A stretch of DNA of 6,436 nt from Petrotoga sp. UBA5851 (GTDB lineage Bacteria > Thermotogota > Thermotogae > Petrotogales > Petrotogaceae): contig DJGH01000028.1 of the NCBI GenBank assembly GCA_002431635.1, forward strand, positions 33,986-40,421, in the 5' to 3' direction. This document shows, piece after piece, positions 1 to 6,413 of this stretch; position 1 is the stretch's first letter, and each line of letters starts with the position of its first letter. A program made the translations under genes and the position numbers. Below the pieces are notes generated by a model. That model was given only the letters and a program-made list of their open reading frames with translations. It ran no database searches and was not told where the DNA came from.

Positions 1-15
1 AAAGGCGGTAGATAA
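1..15 (+). CDS. 3' end of an upstream gene, probably an ECF transporter ATPase (partial)
   Basis: Only the last codons are present: the frame from base 1 reads Lys-Gly-Gly-Arg and then a TAA stop at 13-15, one base before the GTG start of ecfT. Energy-coupling-factor ATPase genes (ecfA) normally lie directly upstream of ecfT, and a short Lys/Gly-rich tail would fit such a protein. This rests mostly on context, because four residues cannot identify a family and the other frames are not excluded. Confidence 0.4.
   Translation, partial: KGGR
2..8 (+). promoter_or_regulatory. Ribosome binding site that decides the ecfT GTG start
   Basis: AAGGCGG, one base off the ideal AAGGAGG, sits eight bases before GTG at 17-19. 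The ecfT frame stays open to the window edge, so this site together with the expected family N-terminus is the reason to start at the GTG rather than further upstream. It would lie inside the last codons of the preceding gene, which suggests translational coupling. Confidence 0.6.
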
Positions 16-16
16 A

Positions 17-808
17 GTGTTCCTTGACAATGTTGCTTTAGGAAGATACGTAGAAAAAAGATCTTTTATGCATAATCTCGACCCTAGGGTAAAGCTTCTG
101 GGACTTTTTGTGCTTGCGGGTTTTGCTTTTTCCATCAATAGTGTTTTTGATATAATTTCCATGTCGGTATACACTTTAATTCTCATGATGCTCTCTGGTC
201 TAAGCTTGAAATACTATCTTAAATCCATGAAATCCATATGGTTTCTAGTGCTTTTTGCCTTTGTAATGCAGCTTTTTTCATATGAAGGAACTCCGGTCTT
301 TTCCTTTTGGTTTATTACTATTACCGATAAAGCTCTTTTCAATTCAATGGTAGTCACTTTCAGACTGCTTTTTGCAATACTTATATCCACAGTACTTACA
401 CTTACAACATCTCCGACATCTCTCGCACATGCCATGGAAGATATACTTAAGTGGTTCTTCGTCCCTAGATCTTTTGCACATGAACTGTCTATGGTGATGA
501 CCATAGCCATAAGGTTTATTCCTGTAATGGCAAACGAGGCAGACAGGATTATAAAAGCACAGATGAGCAGAGGTGCAAACTTTGATGACAGAAAAATAAG
601 CGGCAAGATAAAAGGCATAGTATCGATAATAATACCTTTACTTATATCGGCTATGAGAAGAGCCGACGATCTGAGCATAGCGATGGAAGCCCGAGGCTAC
701 CATGGCTGGGAAGGACGTACAAGATTTAAAGTTTTTTCATGGAAGCTTTCAGATACATTTTTTCTTATCACGTTTATCGCCGTGAGTGTTCTGATAACTA
801 TTTACTGA
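17..808 (+). CDS. ecfT: Energy-coupling factor transporter transmembrane protein EcfT
   Basis: This 263-aa integral membrane protein is the T-component of an ECF-type ABC importer. It links a substrate-binding S-component to the two EcfA ATPases for uptake of vitamins or metal ions. The N-terminus (LGRYV, then HNLDPRVKLL at about 19-28) is typical of the family. Hydrophobic segments lie near 24-40, 45-62, 73-90, 110-130, 198-213 and 244-262. The two coupling-helix motifs that dock onto the ATPases are present: SRG at 184-186, where the family usually has ARG, and AMEARGY at 222-228. The length is normal for EcfT. It starts with GTG, and a frame ending at base 15 suggests an ecfA gene just upstream, so it is probably the last gene of an ecfA-ecfA-ecfT operon. 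No S-component is visible, so the substrate is unknown; the group II arrangement shares one EcfAAT module among several S-components. Its 3' end overlaps the convergent regulator gene by 7 bases. Confidence 0.95.
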   Translation: MFLDNVALGRYVEKRSFMHNLDPRVKLLGLFVLAGFAFSINSVFDIISMSVYTLILMMLSGLSLKYYLKSMKSIWFLVLFAFVMQLFSYEGTPVFSFWFITITDKALFNSMVVTFRLLFAILISTVLTLTTSPTSLAHAMEDILKWFFVPRSFAHELSMVMTIAIRFIPVMANEADRIIKAQMSRGANFDDRKISGKIKGIVSIIIPLLISAMRRADDLSIAMEARGYHGWEGRTRFKVFSWKLSDTFFLITFIAVSVLITIY

Positions 809-1479
809 AAATAGAAGTTCATTTTGTCTTTATCCAAAATGAATATGCTGTTGTTTGACTTTTTAAGCAGACCTTCTTCTTCCATTTCTATTATGACTCT
901 TGAAAGGGAAGGCCGTGCCACCCCCATTACAGCAGAAATTTCTTCGAGCGTATCATTAAGTATTACCGGATTAGTTTTCTGCTGATTATAAAGCCTGAGG
1001 ATATAGAAACAAAACTTTTCCTTCAAAGATTTTAAGGTACTGAGCCATAACTTTTCAGATAAAAACTCTATTCTGTTACCTATATCGGTGAGCAGGTTAT
1101 CCAGGATTTTTTTATGCTTTATACACATTTCCGTGACTCTTTGCTTTTTCATGCTTATCAGCGTTGCTTTGGAAGCAGCGGTAATATCGACAGGCAGCAT
1201 ATTATTTTCGGCAAACAGAAAACCTGACGCAAGTATGAAAGGTGCATGGATCTTTTCCACCTGAACGGCTTTACCGTTAAAATCTCCCATCTCTGTCTTG
1301 ACATCACCATAGAGCAGTATCATCAGATCTTCTATTTTTTCACCCCTGAACTTTATAATCCTTCCAGGTTCATAAGAACTGTAGATAAACCTGCTTTCCT
1401 CAAAAATATCCATTAGCTCACCTGTATCAATACCGCTGAAAAGACTTAATTTCGATATCTGAAGAATATCCGGATGCAT
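802..1479 (-). CDS. Crp/Fnr-family transcriptional regulator
   Basis: This is a 225-aa DNA-binding regulator of normal family length. Residues about 1-125 form the cyclic-nucleotide-binding-type beta-roll (a PGRIIKFRGE-like turn at 38-47, then DLMILLYGDV at 51-60). A dimerisation helix follows around 126-150, and the winged helix-turn-helix is at about 177-205 (TLEEISAVMGVARPSLSRVI). It has only two cysteines, 119 and 157, so it cannot bind an Fnr-type iron-sulfur cluster. The recognition helix reads RPSLSR (189-194), with proline where Crp and Fnr have a DNA-contacting glutamate, so its DNA site should differ from theirs. The ATG at 1477-1479 is preceded by a strong GGGGTGA-type ribosome binding site. 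Divergent to it is a hemerythrin/PAS gene across a shared palindrome, suggesting that it controls that gene and itself. An HcpR-like role in nitrosative or redox stress is plausible but not shown. The ligand is unknown. Confidence 0.9.
   Translation of the reverse strand: MHPDILQISKLSLFSGIDTGELMDIFEESRFIYSSYEPGRIIKFRGEKIEDLMILLYGDVKTEMGDFNGKAVQVEKIHAPFILASGFLFAENNMLPVDITAASKATLISMKKQRVTEMCIKHKKILDNLLTDIGNRIEFLSEKLWLSTLKSLKEKFCFYILRLYNQQKTNPVILNDTLEEISAVMGVARPSLSRVIIEMEEEGLLKKSNNSIFILDKDKMNFYFQ
818..843. repeat. 9-bp inverted repeat just after ecfT
   Basis: TTCATTTTG (818-826) and CAAAATGAA (835-843) are perfect inverted arms around an 8-base spacer, starting 9 bases after the ecfT stop and inside the last codons of the convergent regulator gene. 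It could act as a weak hairpin ending ecfT transcription. The stem has only two G:C pairs and no clean T-run follows, so I do not call it a terminator. Confidence 0.4.
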
Positions 1480-1494
1480 CTGCCGTCACCCCCC

Positions 1495-1508
1495 GTAACA
1501 ATTGTTAC
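1495..1508. promoter_or_regulatory. Palindromic operator GTAACAATTGTTAC, probable Crp/Fnr-family site
   Basis: A perfect 14-bp palindrome (half-site GTAAC, spacer AATT) lies in the divergent gap between the regulator and the DUF438/hemerythrin gene. Two 5-base half-sites with a 4-base spacer give the usual geometry for a Crp/Fnr dimer. Its centre (1501.5) is 41.5 bases upstream of the start predicted for the rightward promoter, the class II activator position. On the other side it abuts the regulator gene's ribosome binding site (about 1486-1494). Binding by the neighbouring regulator is inferred. Confidence 0.7.
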
Positions 1509-1528
1509 CGACTTTCATTCTTTCTTTT

Positions 1529-1534
1529 ATTATA
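1529..1534 (-). promoter_or_regulatory. -10 box for the Crp/Fnr-family regulator gene
   Basis: Read on the minus strand this is a perfect TATAAT, predicting a start near 1522 and a leader of about 43 bases. No good -35 is seen at 17 bases upstream (TTTTAT). The palindrome at 1495-1508 would lie around +21, where a bound protein could block transcription. The box overlaps the rightward -10 box, so the two promoters should compete for polymerase. Confidence 0.5.
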
Positions 1535-1536
1535 CT
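1531..1536 (+). promoter_or_regulatory. -10 box for the DUF438/hemerythrin gene
   Basis: TATACT matches the -10 consensus in five of six positions and predicts a start near 1543, 31 bases before the ATG. The expected -35 place (1508-1513, CCGACT) does not resemble TTGACA, which fits an activator-dependent promoter. The palindrome centre falls at -41.5. Confidence 0.5.
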
Positions 1537-1573
1537 TAAAATGAACTGAAAATAAAAATAAAGAGGTGAAAGT

Positions 1574-2773
1574 ATGAGCGAGCTTTTCAATAAAAAAGAG
1601 TACCTTAAAAACCTTATCCTCAGAGTCAAGGATGACGGAACCGATACCCAGGATATTAAAAAAGAGCTTAAAAAAGCTATAGGCGAGCTATCCCCGCTTG
1701 AGATATCTCAAGTTGAGCAGGAACTTATCGAAAACGGTCAGATAGATGTTTCTACTATACAGAGCGTTTGCAACGTCCATCTGCAGATGTTTAAAGAGTA
1801 CATTGAAAATGAAAAAATTGATCTTCCTGACTGGCATCCTATAAGCATTCTTATGAAAGAACATACTTTTATGATGTCAGCTGCGGATAACATAAGAAAC
1901 TGCTCTTTGGAACTGAAGGACAAAGAAAATATAAAAGATGCCATTGAGATCTTTTTAGAGCTGAACGGTTTCATAAGCCACCTTGCAGATATTGAAGCCT
2001 ACTTCCAAAAAGAAGAAAATATTCTTTTTCCTTTCATGGAAAAATACGGTGTAAAACAACCTCCTGCAGTAATGTGGAAGGAACACGACCAGATAAGAAA
2101 GATACGTAAAGAACTGTCCGATATGAAAAATAGCAGAGATCTATCCCAGGCCAAACAAAAGCTTGAACAGCTCAGCATACAGCTGAGCGAAATAGTATCC
2201 ATGCACATATACAAAGAACACTCCGTCCTCTTTCCCACAGCGCTTAAACTCATATCAGAAGATGAGTGGAAGGAGATACGCACGCAGTTTGATGAAATCG
2301 GATATGCAGGATATACTCCAGATAAGTTTTTTTTCGTATCCAGTGAAGATTCTGCCATAACAAATGATTCTGTAAAACTTCCGAGCGGCGAACTCGGTCT
2401 TGAACAGCTGATGGGAATATTTAACACGCTTCCCGTCGATATAACCTTCATTGACAACCAAGACAGCGTACGGTACTTCAGTGAAAACAAAGACCGCATT
2501 TTCGTCAGATCAAGAGCCATAATCGGCAGGCACGTACAGAACTGTCACCCAGAAAAAAGTGTTCATATCGTAAATCAGATCCTTGAGGATTTTAAATCCA
2601 AAAAACGTGACAGTGCCGACTTTTGGCTTAACATAGGGGAAAAAACAGTTTACATACGTTACTTTGCCGTACGGGATACCCAAGGACAGTACCTGGGAAC
2701 CCTTGAAGTAACCCAGGATATCGCCCCTATTAGAAAAATTTCCGGTGAAAAAAGAATCTATTCACACGAGTAA
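1574..2773 (+). CDS. DUF438 / hemerythrin-like / PAS domain protein
   Basis: This 399-aa protein is probably cytoplasmic, with no signal peptide or membrane segment. Residues about 8-78 match DUF438 (SPLEISQVEQELIENG, then CNVH). Residues about 82-225 form a four-helix hemerythrin (HHE) domain with candidate metal ligands His97, Glu147/148, His171, His211 and Glu215. The two repeat halves end in E-x-N/S-x-LFP (147-153 and 215-221). In the first half Tyr143 stands where the second half has the ligand His211. Residues about 275-392 are a PAS domain (LPVDITFIDNQ at 286-296, GRHVQNCHP at 318-326, GTLEVTQDI at 385-393). Such proteins occur mostly in anaerobes; hemerythrins bind oxygen or nitric oxide, so a protective or sensory role is likely, though unproven. 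A ribosome binding site (GAGGTGA, 1563-1569) precedes the ATG. The divergent regulator gene and shared operator suggest it is a target of that regulator. It ends 16 bases before the convergent ABC gene. Confidence 0.93.
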   Translation: MSELFNKKEYLKNLILRVKDDGTDTQDIKKELKKAIGELSPLEISQVEQELIENGQIDVSTIQSVCNVHLQMFKEYIENEKIDLPDWHPISILMKEHTFMMSAADNIRNCSLELKDKENIKDAIEIFLELNGFISHLADIEAYFQKEENILFPFMEKYGVKQPPAVMWKEHDQIRKIRKELSDMKNSRDLSQAKQKLEQLSIQLSEIVSMHIYKEHSVLFPTALKLISEDEWKEIRTQFDEIGYAGYTPDKFFFVSSEDSAITNDSVKLPSGELGLEQLMGIFNTLPVDITFIDNQDSVRYFSENKDRIFVRSRAIIGRHVQNCHPEKSVHIVNQILEDFKSKKRDSADFWLNIGEKTVYIRYFAVRDTQGQYLGTLEVTQDIAPIRKISGEKRIYSHE

Positions 2774-2789
2774 AAGTTTTATTGAATCT

Positions 2790-4400
2790 TTACTTTGCAG
2801 TAGTTACAGAATGGAAATCGTAAATTTTATCAAACATATCCCTGCAGCTCAGCCTATGGGTAATTATAACTATGGAAAGCTCCGGATAAGCATCGATAAT
2901 GTTTTTAAGTATCTCTTTTTCCATATTTTCATCCACAGAGGAAAGAACCTCATCAAGAAGAATTATTTCAGGCCTTTTCAACAACGCCTGGGCAAGGTTC
3001 AGCCTTGCCTTTTCTCCTCCTGATATGGTTTCTTTGCTTATCTTTTTACCGTCCTTTCTGTCACTGTAAAATTTTTCAAGATGTACTATCCTCATTACTT
3101 TCTCAACTTCCTGCACACTAGAATAAGGTTCGCCGAAAAAAAGATTTTCATCAATGGTACCGTCAAAAACGATTCTATCTTGATTGAGCAAAATTATTTT
3201 TTCTCTCAGATACTTAAGAGATATATTCTTTTGCTCAGTACCGGAAATTTTTATCGATCCTCCATAGCCCTGAAGTATCCCTGTCAGACAGTTAAAGAAA
3301 GTACTTTTTCCTATACCGCTTTCCCCTGTTATCATTATCTTTTCACTCTTACCTATACTGATGTCTGGTATCTGAACCGTTTTTCCTTTAAATCCGTACG
3401 AAACTCCGGCCGATGTGACATCAAAACCATTGAGCTCCTTTACACTTCCCAAGTCCTCACTTTCAAGACTCAAAATGCTGTTTATCTGCTGCATATAAGG
3501 CTTCATTCCGAAGAAAGACAGTATGAAACCGTACAGATCTCTGGTAGCACTTACAAAAAGCGGTATGAATGTATACAGTATTATCATGTCACCGCTGCCT
3601 AGACTGAACTCTTTTACAAAGTTTATCCCTAAAACTATTATGATAAGCGGAAGCAGACTGGTAACTACCTTTAAAAAGCTCTGCCAGCTCTGAGTATAAA
3701 CCGCAGTAAGAACTATTTCCTTGTTAAGCAGGGAGTGTTTTCCGGTAAACCGGTCATAGAAAAAATCATGAGAGTTAAAAAGCTTTATATTTTTTATCCC
3801 TGTAAGTGCTTCCACACTTTCACCATACATCTCCCTGTACATATTCATGGTTTTAGCCTCATGTTTACGTATTTTAACGCCGAAAAGATACGTAACCAGT
3901 ATTATAAAAGGCAGTGTCATGAGGATTACCAAGGCCGAAGACGTGTTTATCCTGTATATTATGATAAAGTATACAATGGCCTGAATCAGACTTATAGGAA
4001 GAAGAATAAGCGCCTGATAGAATACCGATACCTTGTTGGTGTTATTTATAATATCCCCCCATATCTTTCCGGGAGAGTTATCTATAAAGTAAGTGAACCT
4101 TGTCTCCATGATCTTTTTGAACATCTTAAGCCTTAGATTTTTTATACCGCTGTATAAAAGCTTGTGAGACAAAAAAGAGATCAGCGTGTCCACCATAAAA
4201 AGTATCCCGTATATAAACACTATAACAGCAAATACTACCGCGACCGCTTTGCCGTCCTTTACACCGGTACTACTGTCGATAAAGCCTTTAGTGTACTGTG
4301 AAATCAGAAAAGAAACCACCACATTCACAGCAGTTACAAAAATAAGGAACAAAGCTAGTTTTTTGTTGTTTTCAAAAAAAATTTTTATCCCCTTTTTCAT
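2790..4400 (-). CDS. Exporter-type ABC transporter, fused permease and ATPase, probably exports the modified peptide
   Basis: This 536-aa half-transporter should work as a homodimer in the membrane. The N-terminal part (about 1-310) has six predicted membrane segments, near 15-34, 52-72, 130-149, 155-174, 246-264 and 273-293. The ATPase domain (about 325-530) is complete: Walker A GESGIGKST at 359-367, Q-loop Gln407, signature ISGGE at 459-463, Walker B IILLDE at 479-484, and H-loop His515. It is shorter than many exporters and has no N-terminal C39 peptidase domain, so it would not cut a leader peptide itself. Its start overlaps the stop of the upstream gene in ATGA, and a GGGAGGGAG ribosome binding site lies inside that gene; this argues for translational coupling. 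As the last gene of an operon with a SPASM radical SAM enzyme, its cargo is probably the modified peptide. It could instead give self-immunity, or carry an unrelated lipid or drug. No terminator is evident after it. Confidence 0.93.
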   Translation of the reverse strand: MKKGIKIFFENNKKLALFLIFVTAVNVVVSFLISQYTKGFIDSSTGVKDGKAVAVVFAVIVFIYGILFMVDTLISFLSHKLLYSGIKNLRLKMFKKIMETRFTYFIDNSPGKIWGDIINNTNKVSVFYQALILLPISLIQAIVYFIIIYRINTSSALVILMTLPFIILVTYLFGVKIRKHEAKTMNMYREMYGESVEALTGIKNIKLFNSHDFFYDRFTGKHSLLNKEIVLTAVYTQSWQSFLKVVTSLLPLIIIVLGINFVKEFSLGSGDMIILYTFIPLFVSATRDLYGFILSFFGMKPYMQQINSILSLESEDLGSVKELNGFDVTSAGVSYGFKGKTVQIPDISIGKSEKIMITGESGIGKSTFFNCLTGILQGYGGSIKISGTEQKNISLKYLREKIILLNQDRIVFDGTIDENLFFGEPYSSVQEVEKVMRIVHLEKFYSDRKDGKKISKETISGGEKARLNLAQALLKRPEIILLDEVLSSVDENMEKEILKNIIDAYPELSIVIITHRLSCRDMFDKIYDFHSVTTAK

Positions 4401-5185
4401 ACTCCCTCCCCGTCATTCTGTGAATATCTGACTTTACCCAAATATTTAAAATCTGAAATATAATCACTTATGAAAAAATCCGAACAATAGGCTTTCTCAA
4501 ACTCTTTTTCCAGAAGCTGCGGATGTTTGGCGCTGATCTTAAGTCCGTTACTCTTGCAGACATACTCGGTAAATTTTTTTATCTCTGCCTGCTTATCAGT
4601 ATATCCGTCATAGCTGTAATGAAAAACAAAAGCATATACAATATATTTTTCAAAAATTTCATAGCTGAAAAAAATTGAAAAATAGCTGCAGTAAAACTTA
4701 TATCCCATGGCAATTGCCGACAAAAGTCCAAAAGGCGATGATGTCTTGGAACCGCAAAAGTATATGCATTCAAGAGTACCATCCGTGGAAAAACCACTGC
4801 CGGGAAGGATAAACTCAGGCATAATTTTTAAAGAGCCATGCGTATACCCCTCAAATAAAGATGCTAGCCCAAAGCTTTCTTTTCTTATTCTTTGGGTCAT
4901 AGAGTGGTAGTAGGTTTCAGAATCATAGTTCAAAAAGTTGTTCAGATATTTTTTTTCATGACTCTCATAAAGCTTTTTCATCTCCTGCGGAACTCCTGTG
5001 GGAAAGATGGCCTGTATTTCTGCGGGCACTTTATAAACGATTTGATTTTCGGAAATTTTTTCAAAGACGGACTTTTCCATAAAAAAACTGCTGTTTCTAT
5101 ATATAAACTGAATCTTATTCTTTTTCAGGTATATCATATGACTCATATCAAGTGCAAGGTTTTCAGAGCAAAGCGTGATAAACAT
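4397..5185 (-). CDS. Uncharacterised aromatic-rich protein in a radical SAM/ABC operon
   Basis: I do not recognise this 262-aa protein. It is real coding sequence: it starts 4 bases after the radical SAM stop with a ribosome binding site (AAAGGGAG) in that gene's last codons, and it overlaps the ABC transporter start by 4 bases. It is unusually rich in tyrosine and phenylalanine (49 of 262), most densely at about 161-190, and has no tryptophan. It has no signal peptide and no clear membrane helix, although 156-190 is moderately hydrophobic. There are six cysteines (6, 140, 144, 166, 210, 224) but no metal-binding cluster. A Gly/Ser-rich stretch lies at 129-151 (PGSGFSTDG, then CGSKTSSPFG). 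The C-terminal third is charged and probably helical. Its place between a peptide-modifying enzyme and an exporter suggests a partner in peptide binding, modification, leader removal or immunity. None of these can be chosen from sequence alone. Confidence 0.85.
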   Translation of the reverse strand: MFITLCSENLALDMSHMIYLKKNKIQFIYRNSSFFMEKSVFEKISENQIVYKVPAEIQAIFPTGVPQEMKKLYESHEKKYLNNFLNYDSETYYHSMTQRIRKESFGLASLFEGYTHGSLKIMPEFILPGSGFSTDGTLECIYFCGSKTSSPFGLLSAIAMGYKFYCSYFSIFFSYEIFEKYIVYAFVFHYSYDGYTDKQAEIKKFTEYVCKSNGLKISAKHPQLLEKEFEKAYCSDFFISDYISDFKYLGKVRYSQNDGEGV

Positions 5186-5189
5186 ATAA

Positions 5190-6329
5190 TCACTCCCTTT
5201 TCATTTGCAGAGCAGCATCATAGATTATTTTATCTATACATATCCTTCTGCTCTTGTTTTTTTCAGTCACGCCCTTTCTAAACTTGTATCTCCTATAGAA
5301 ACAGCTTATCTGAGCTGCATAGTACTTCTGTTCGGCGCAAAAGCTAAGATATCTGCAGTCATTACAGCCGCAGTCGTCTATCCCGTATTGGGTAAGAGCA
5401 TTAATTTCACTCTCCTTTAACGGTGCAAAAACGGCACTCTCTGCCACATTCCGTATGAAAGTTCCTTCTATCTGTCTAACATCGTTAAATCCGAAGATAT
5501 TATGCGTACCGTTATACTTCTCTTCCATCTCATAAAGGTAGTGACACGGATAAAGATCTCCGCGGGGTGAAATAGTCGTAACATAATTTGAAGCGTCATA
5601 ACAGCTTGAAAGTGAGCTGCGGATCTTTTTTCCGCAAGAAAAGTCTTTCACTGTCCGGATACTTTCACGCAGATTCCAAAACTCTATGCTTTCATTATCC
5701 GAAACCATATCCGTCATGATCTTCTTTAGCCCGTTTTTAAAGATTTCACTGTCCAATTCGCTGGTATCAAGATTAATATCGGGATTCACATTTACCTTAA
5801 AACCAAGAGCTTTAAAAAATATATAATCTTCGAAAAGATTCATATAGTTTTTTACGGTAAGGGTTTTGGCTATAGATATACTATCTTTCTTAAGTTTCTG
5901 AGAAAGAAGGTTGAGATTGCCCACAACGGTTGAAAATGTTGCTGAACCATCTGCAAATACCCTTGAAACATCGTGCGAAGCTTTTATACCGTCAAGACTG
6001 ACCAGAAGATGGAAATCATTATTTTCTAAAAATTCAATAATTTCACTGTTGAGTATGCTCAGATTAGTTGTTACAGAAAAAAAGTCAACTTTGTCTTTCA
6101 CGCTTTCAGTTATAAGTTTCATCACTTTAAAGTTTAAAAAAGGCTCTCCGCCAAAGAAATGAACCTTATATACTTTTTCGCAAGTGCAGTTAATCAACTC
6201 TGCAACTCTTTGAGCCGTATAAGCATTCATGTCCCCACTGTTTCTGAAAGAACCGTTTAAATTTTGGAAACAGTAGCTACATCTAAAATTGCAGTTTCCA
6301 GTCAGAGAAATCCAGTATACTTTATTCAT
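5190..6329 (-). CDS. Radical SAM/SPASM domain peptide-modifying enzyme
   Basis: This 379-aa enzyme uses a [4Fe-4S] cluster to cleave S-adenosylmethionine and modify a substrate by radical chemistry. The SAM cluster motif CNFRCSYC (Cys13, Cys17, Cys20) is at the very N-terminus, followed by GGEP at 60-63 and SLDG at 111-114, all typical of the radical SAM barrel. The C-terminal SPASM region carries C243-x13-G-x4-C262 and C322-x2-C325-x5-C331, plus Cys232, Cys320 and Cys343. The cysteine normally found four residues after C331 is Lys335. SPASM enzymes mature peptides (thioether, carbon-carbon or epimerised products) or activate sulfatases and amine dehydrogenases. No sulfatase or dehydrogenase gene is near, and the ABC exporter favours peptide maturation. 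There is no room for an N-terminal peptide-recognition (RRE) domain, so recognition may need a partner. The ATG at 6327-6329 has a strong ribosome binding site (GAGGGGAGAG). It is the first gene of the three-gene operon. Confidence 0.94.
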   Translation of the reverse strand: MNKVYWISLTGNCNFRCSYCFQNLNGSFRNSGDMNAYTAQRVAELINCTCEKVYKVHFFGGEPFLNFKVMKLITESVKDKVDFFSVTTNLSILNSEIIEFLENNDFHLLVSLDGIKASHDVSRVFADGSATFSTVVGNLNLLSQKLKKDSISIAKTLTVKNYMNLFEDYIFFKALGFKVNVNPDINLDTSELDSEIFKNGLKKIMTDMVSDNESIEFWNLRESIRTVKDFSCGKKIRSSLSSCYDASNYVTTISPRGDLYPCHYLYEMEEKYNGTHNIFGFNDVRQIEGTFIRNVAESAVFAPLKESEINALTQYGIDDCGCNDCRYLSFCAEQKYYAAQISCFYRRYKFRKGVTEKNKSRRICIDKIIYDAALQMKRE

Positions 6330-6413
6330 GCTCTCCCCTCATTATTTTTTATTTTCCAATATATAGTGTTTTATGTTACTTTTGAGTTTTTTATAATTAT
6401 CTAATTCAAAAAT

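Noticed and set aside
214..678. Minus-strand open frame opposite ecfT
   Set aside because: It is a shadow of a well-supported ecfT gene and shows no protein-family features.
2170..2188. Perfect 7-bp hairpin GCTCAGC-ATACA-GCTGAGC inside the hemerythrin gene
   Set aside because: It arises from the repeated codons for Gln-Leu-Ser (QLSIQLS) in a helix, has no T-run after it, and sits in the middle of a coding region.
2769..2794. Inverted repeat AGTAAA/TTTACT between the two convergent stop codons as a bidirectional terminator
   Set aside because: The stem is only six pairs, mostly A:T, with a 14-base loop and no T-run directly after it on either strand.
3081..3602. Long open frame on the plus strand opposite the ABC transporter ATPase region
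   Set aside because: It is antisense to a complete, motif-bearing ATPase, has no ribosome binding site of note, and its translation looks like no known protein.
6366..6379. Possible second copy of the regulator operator (GTGTT-N4-GTTAC) upstream of the radical SAM gene
   Set aside because: Only one half-site matches and the other agrees in two of five bases, as expected by chance in AT-rich DNA.
6373..6396. Seven-codon plus-strand frame (MLLLSFL) upstream of the radical SAM gene as a peptide gene
   Set aside because: It is too short, has no ribosome binding site and points away from the operon.
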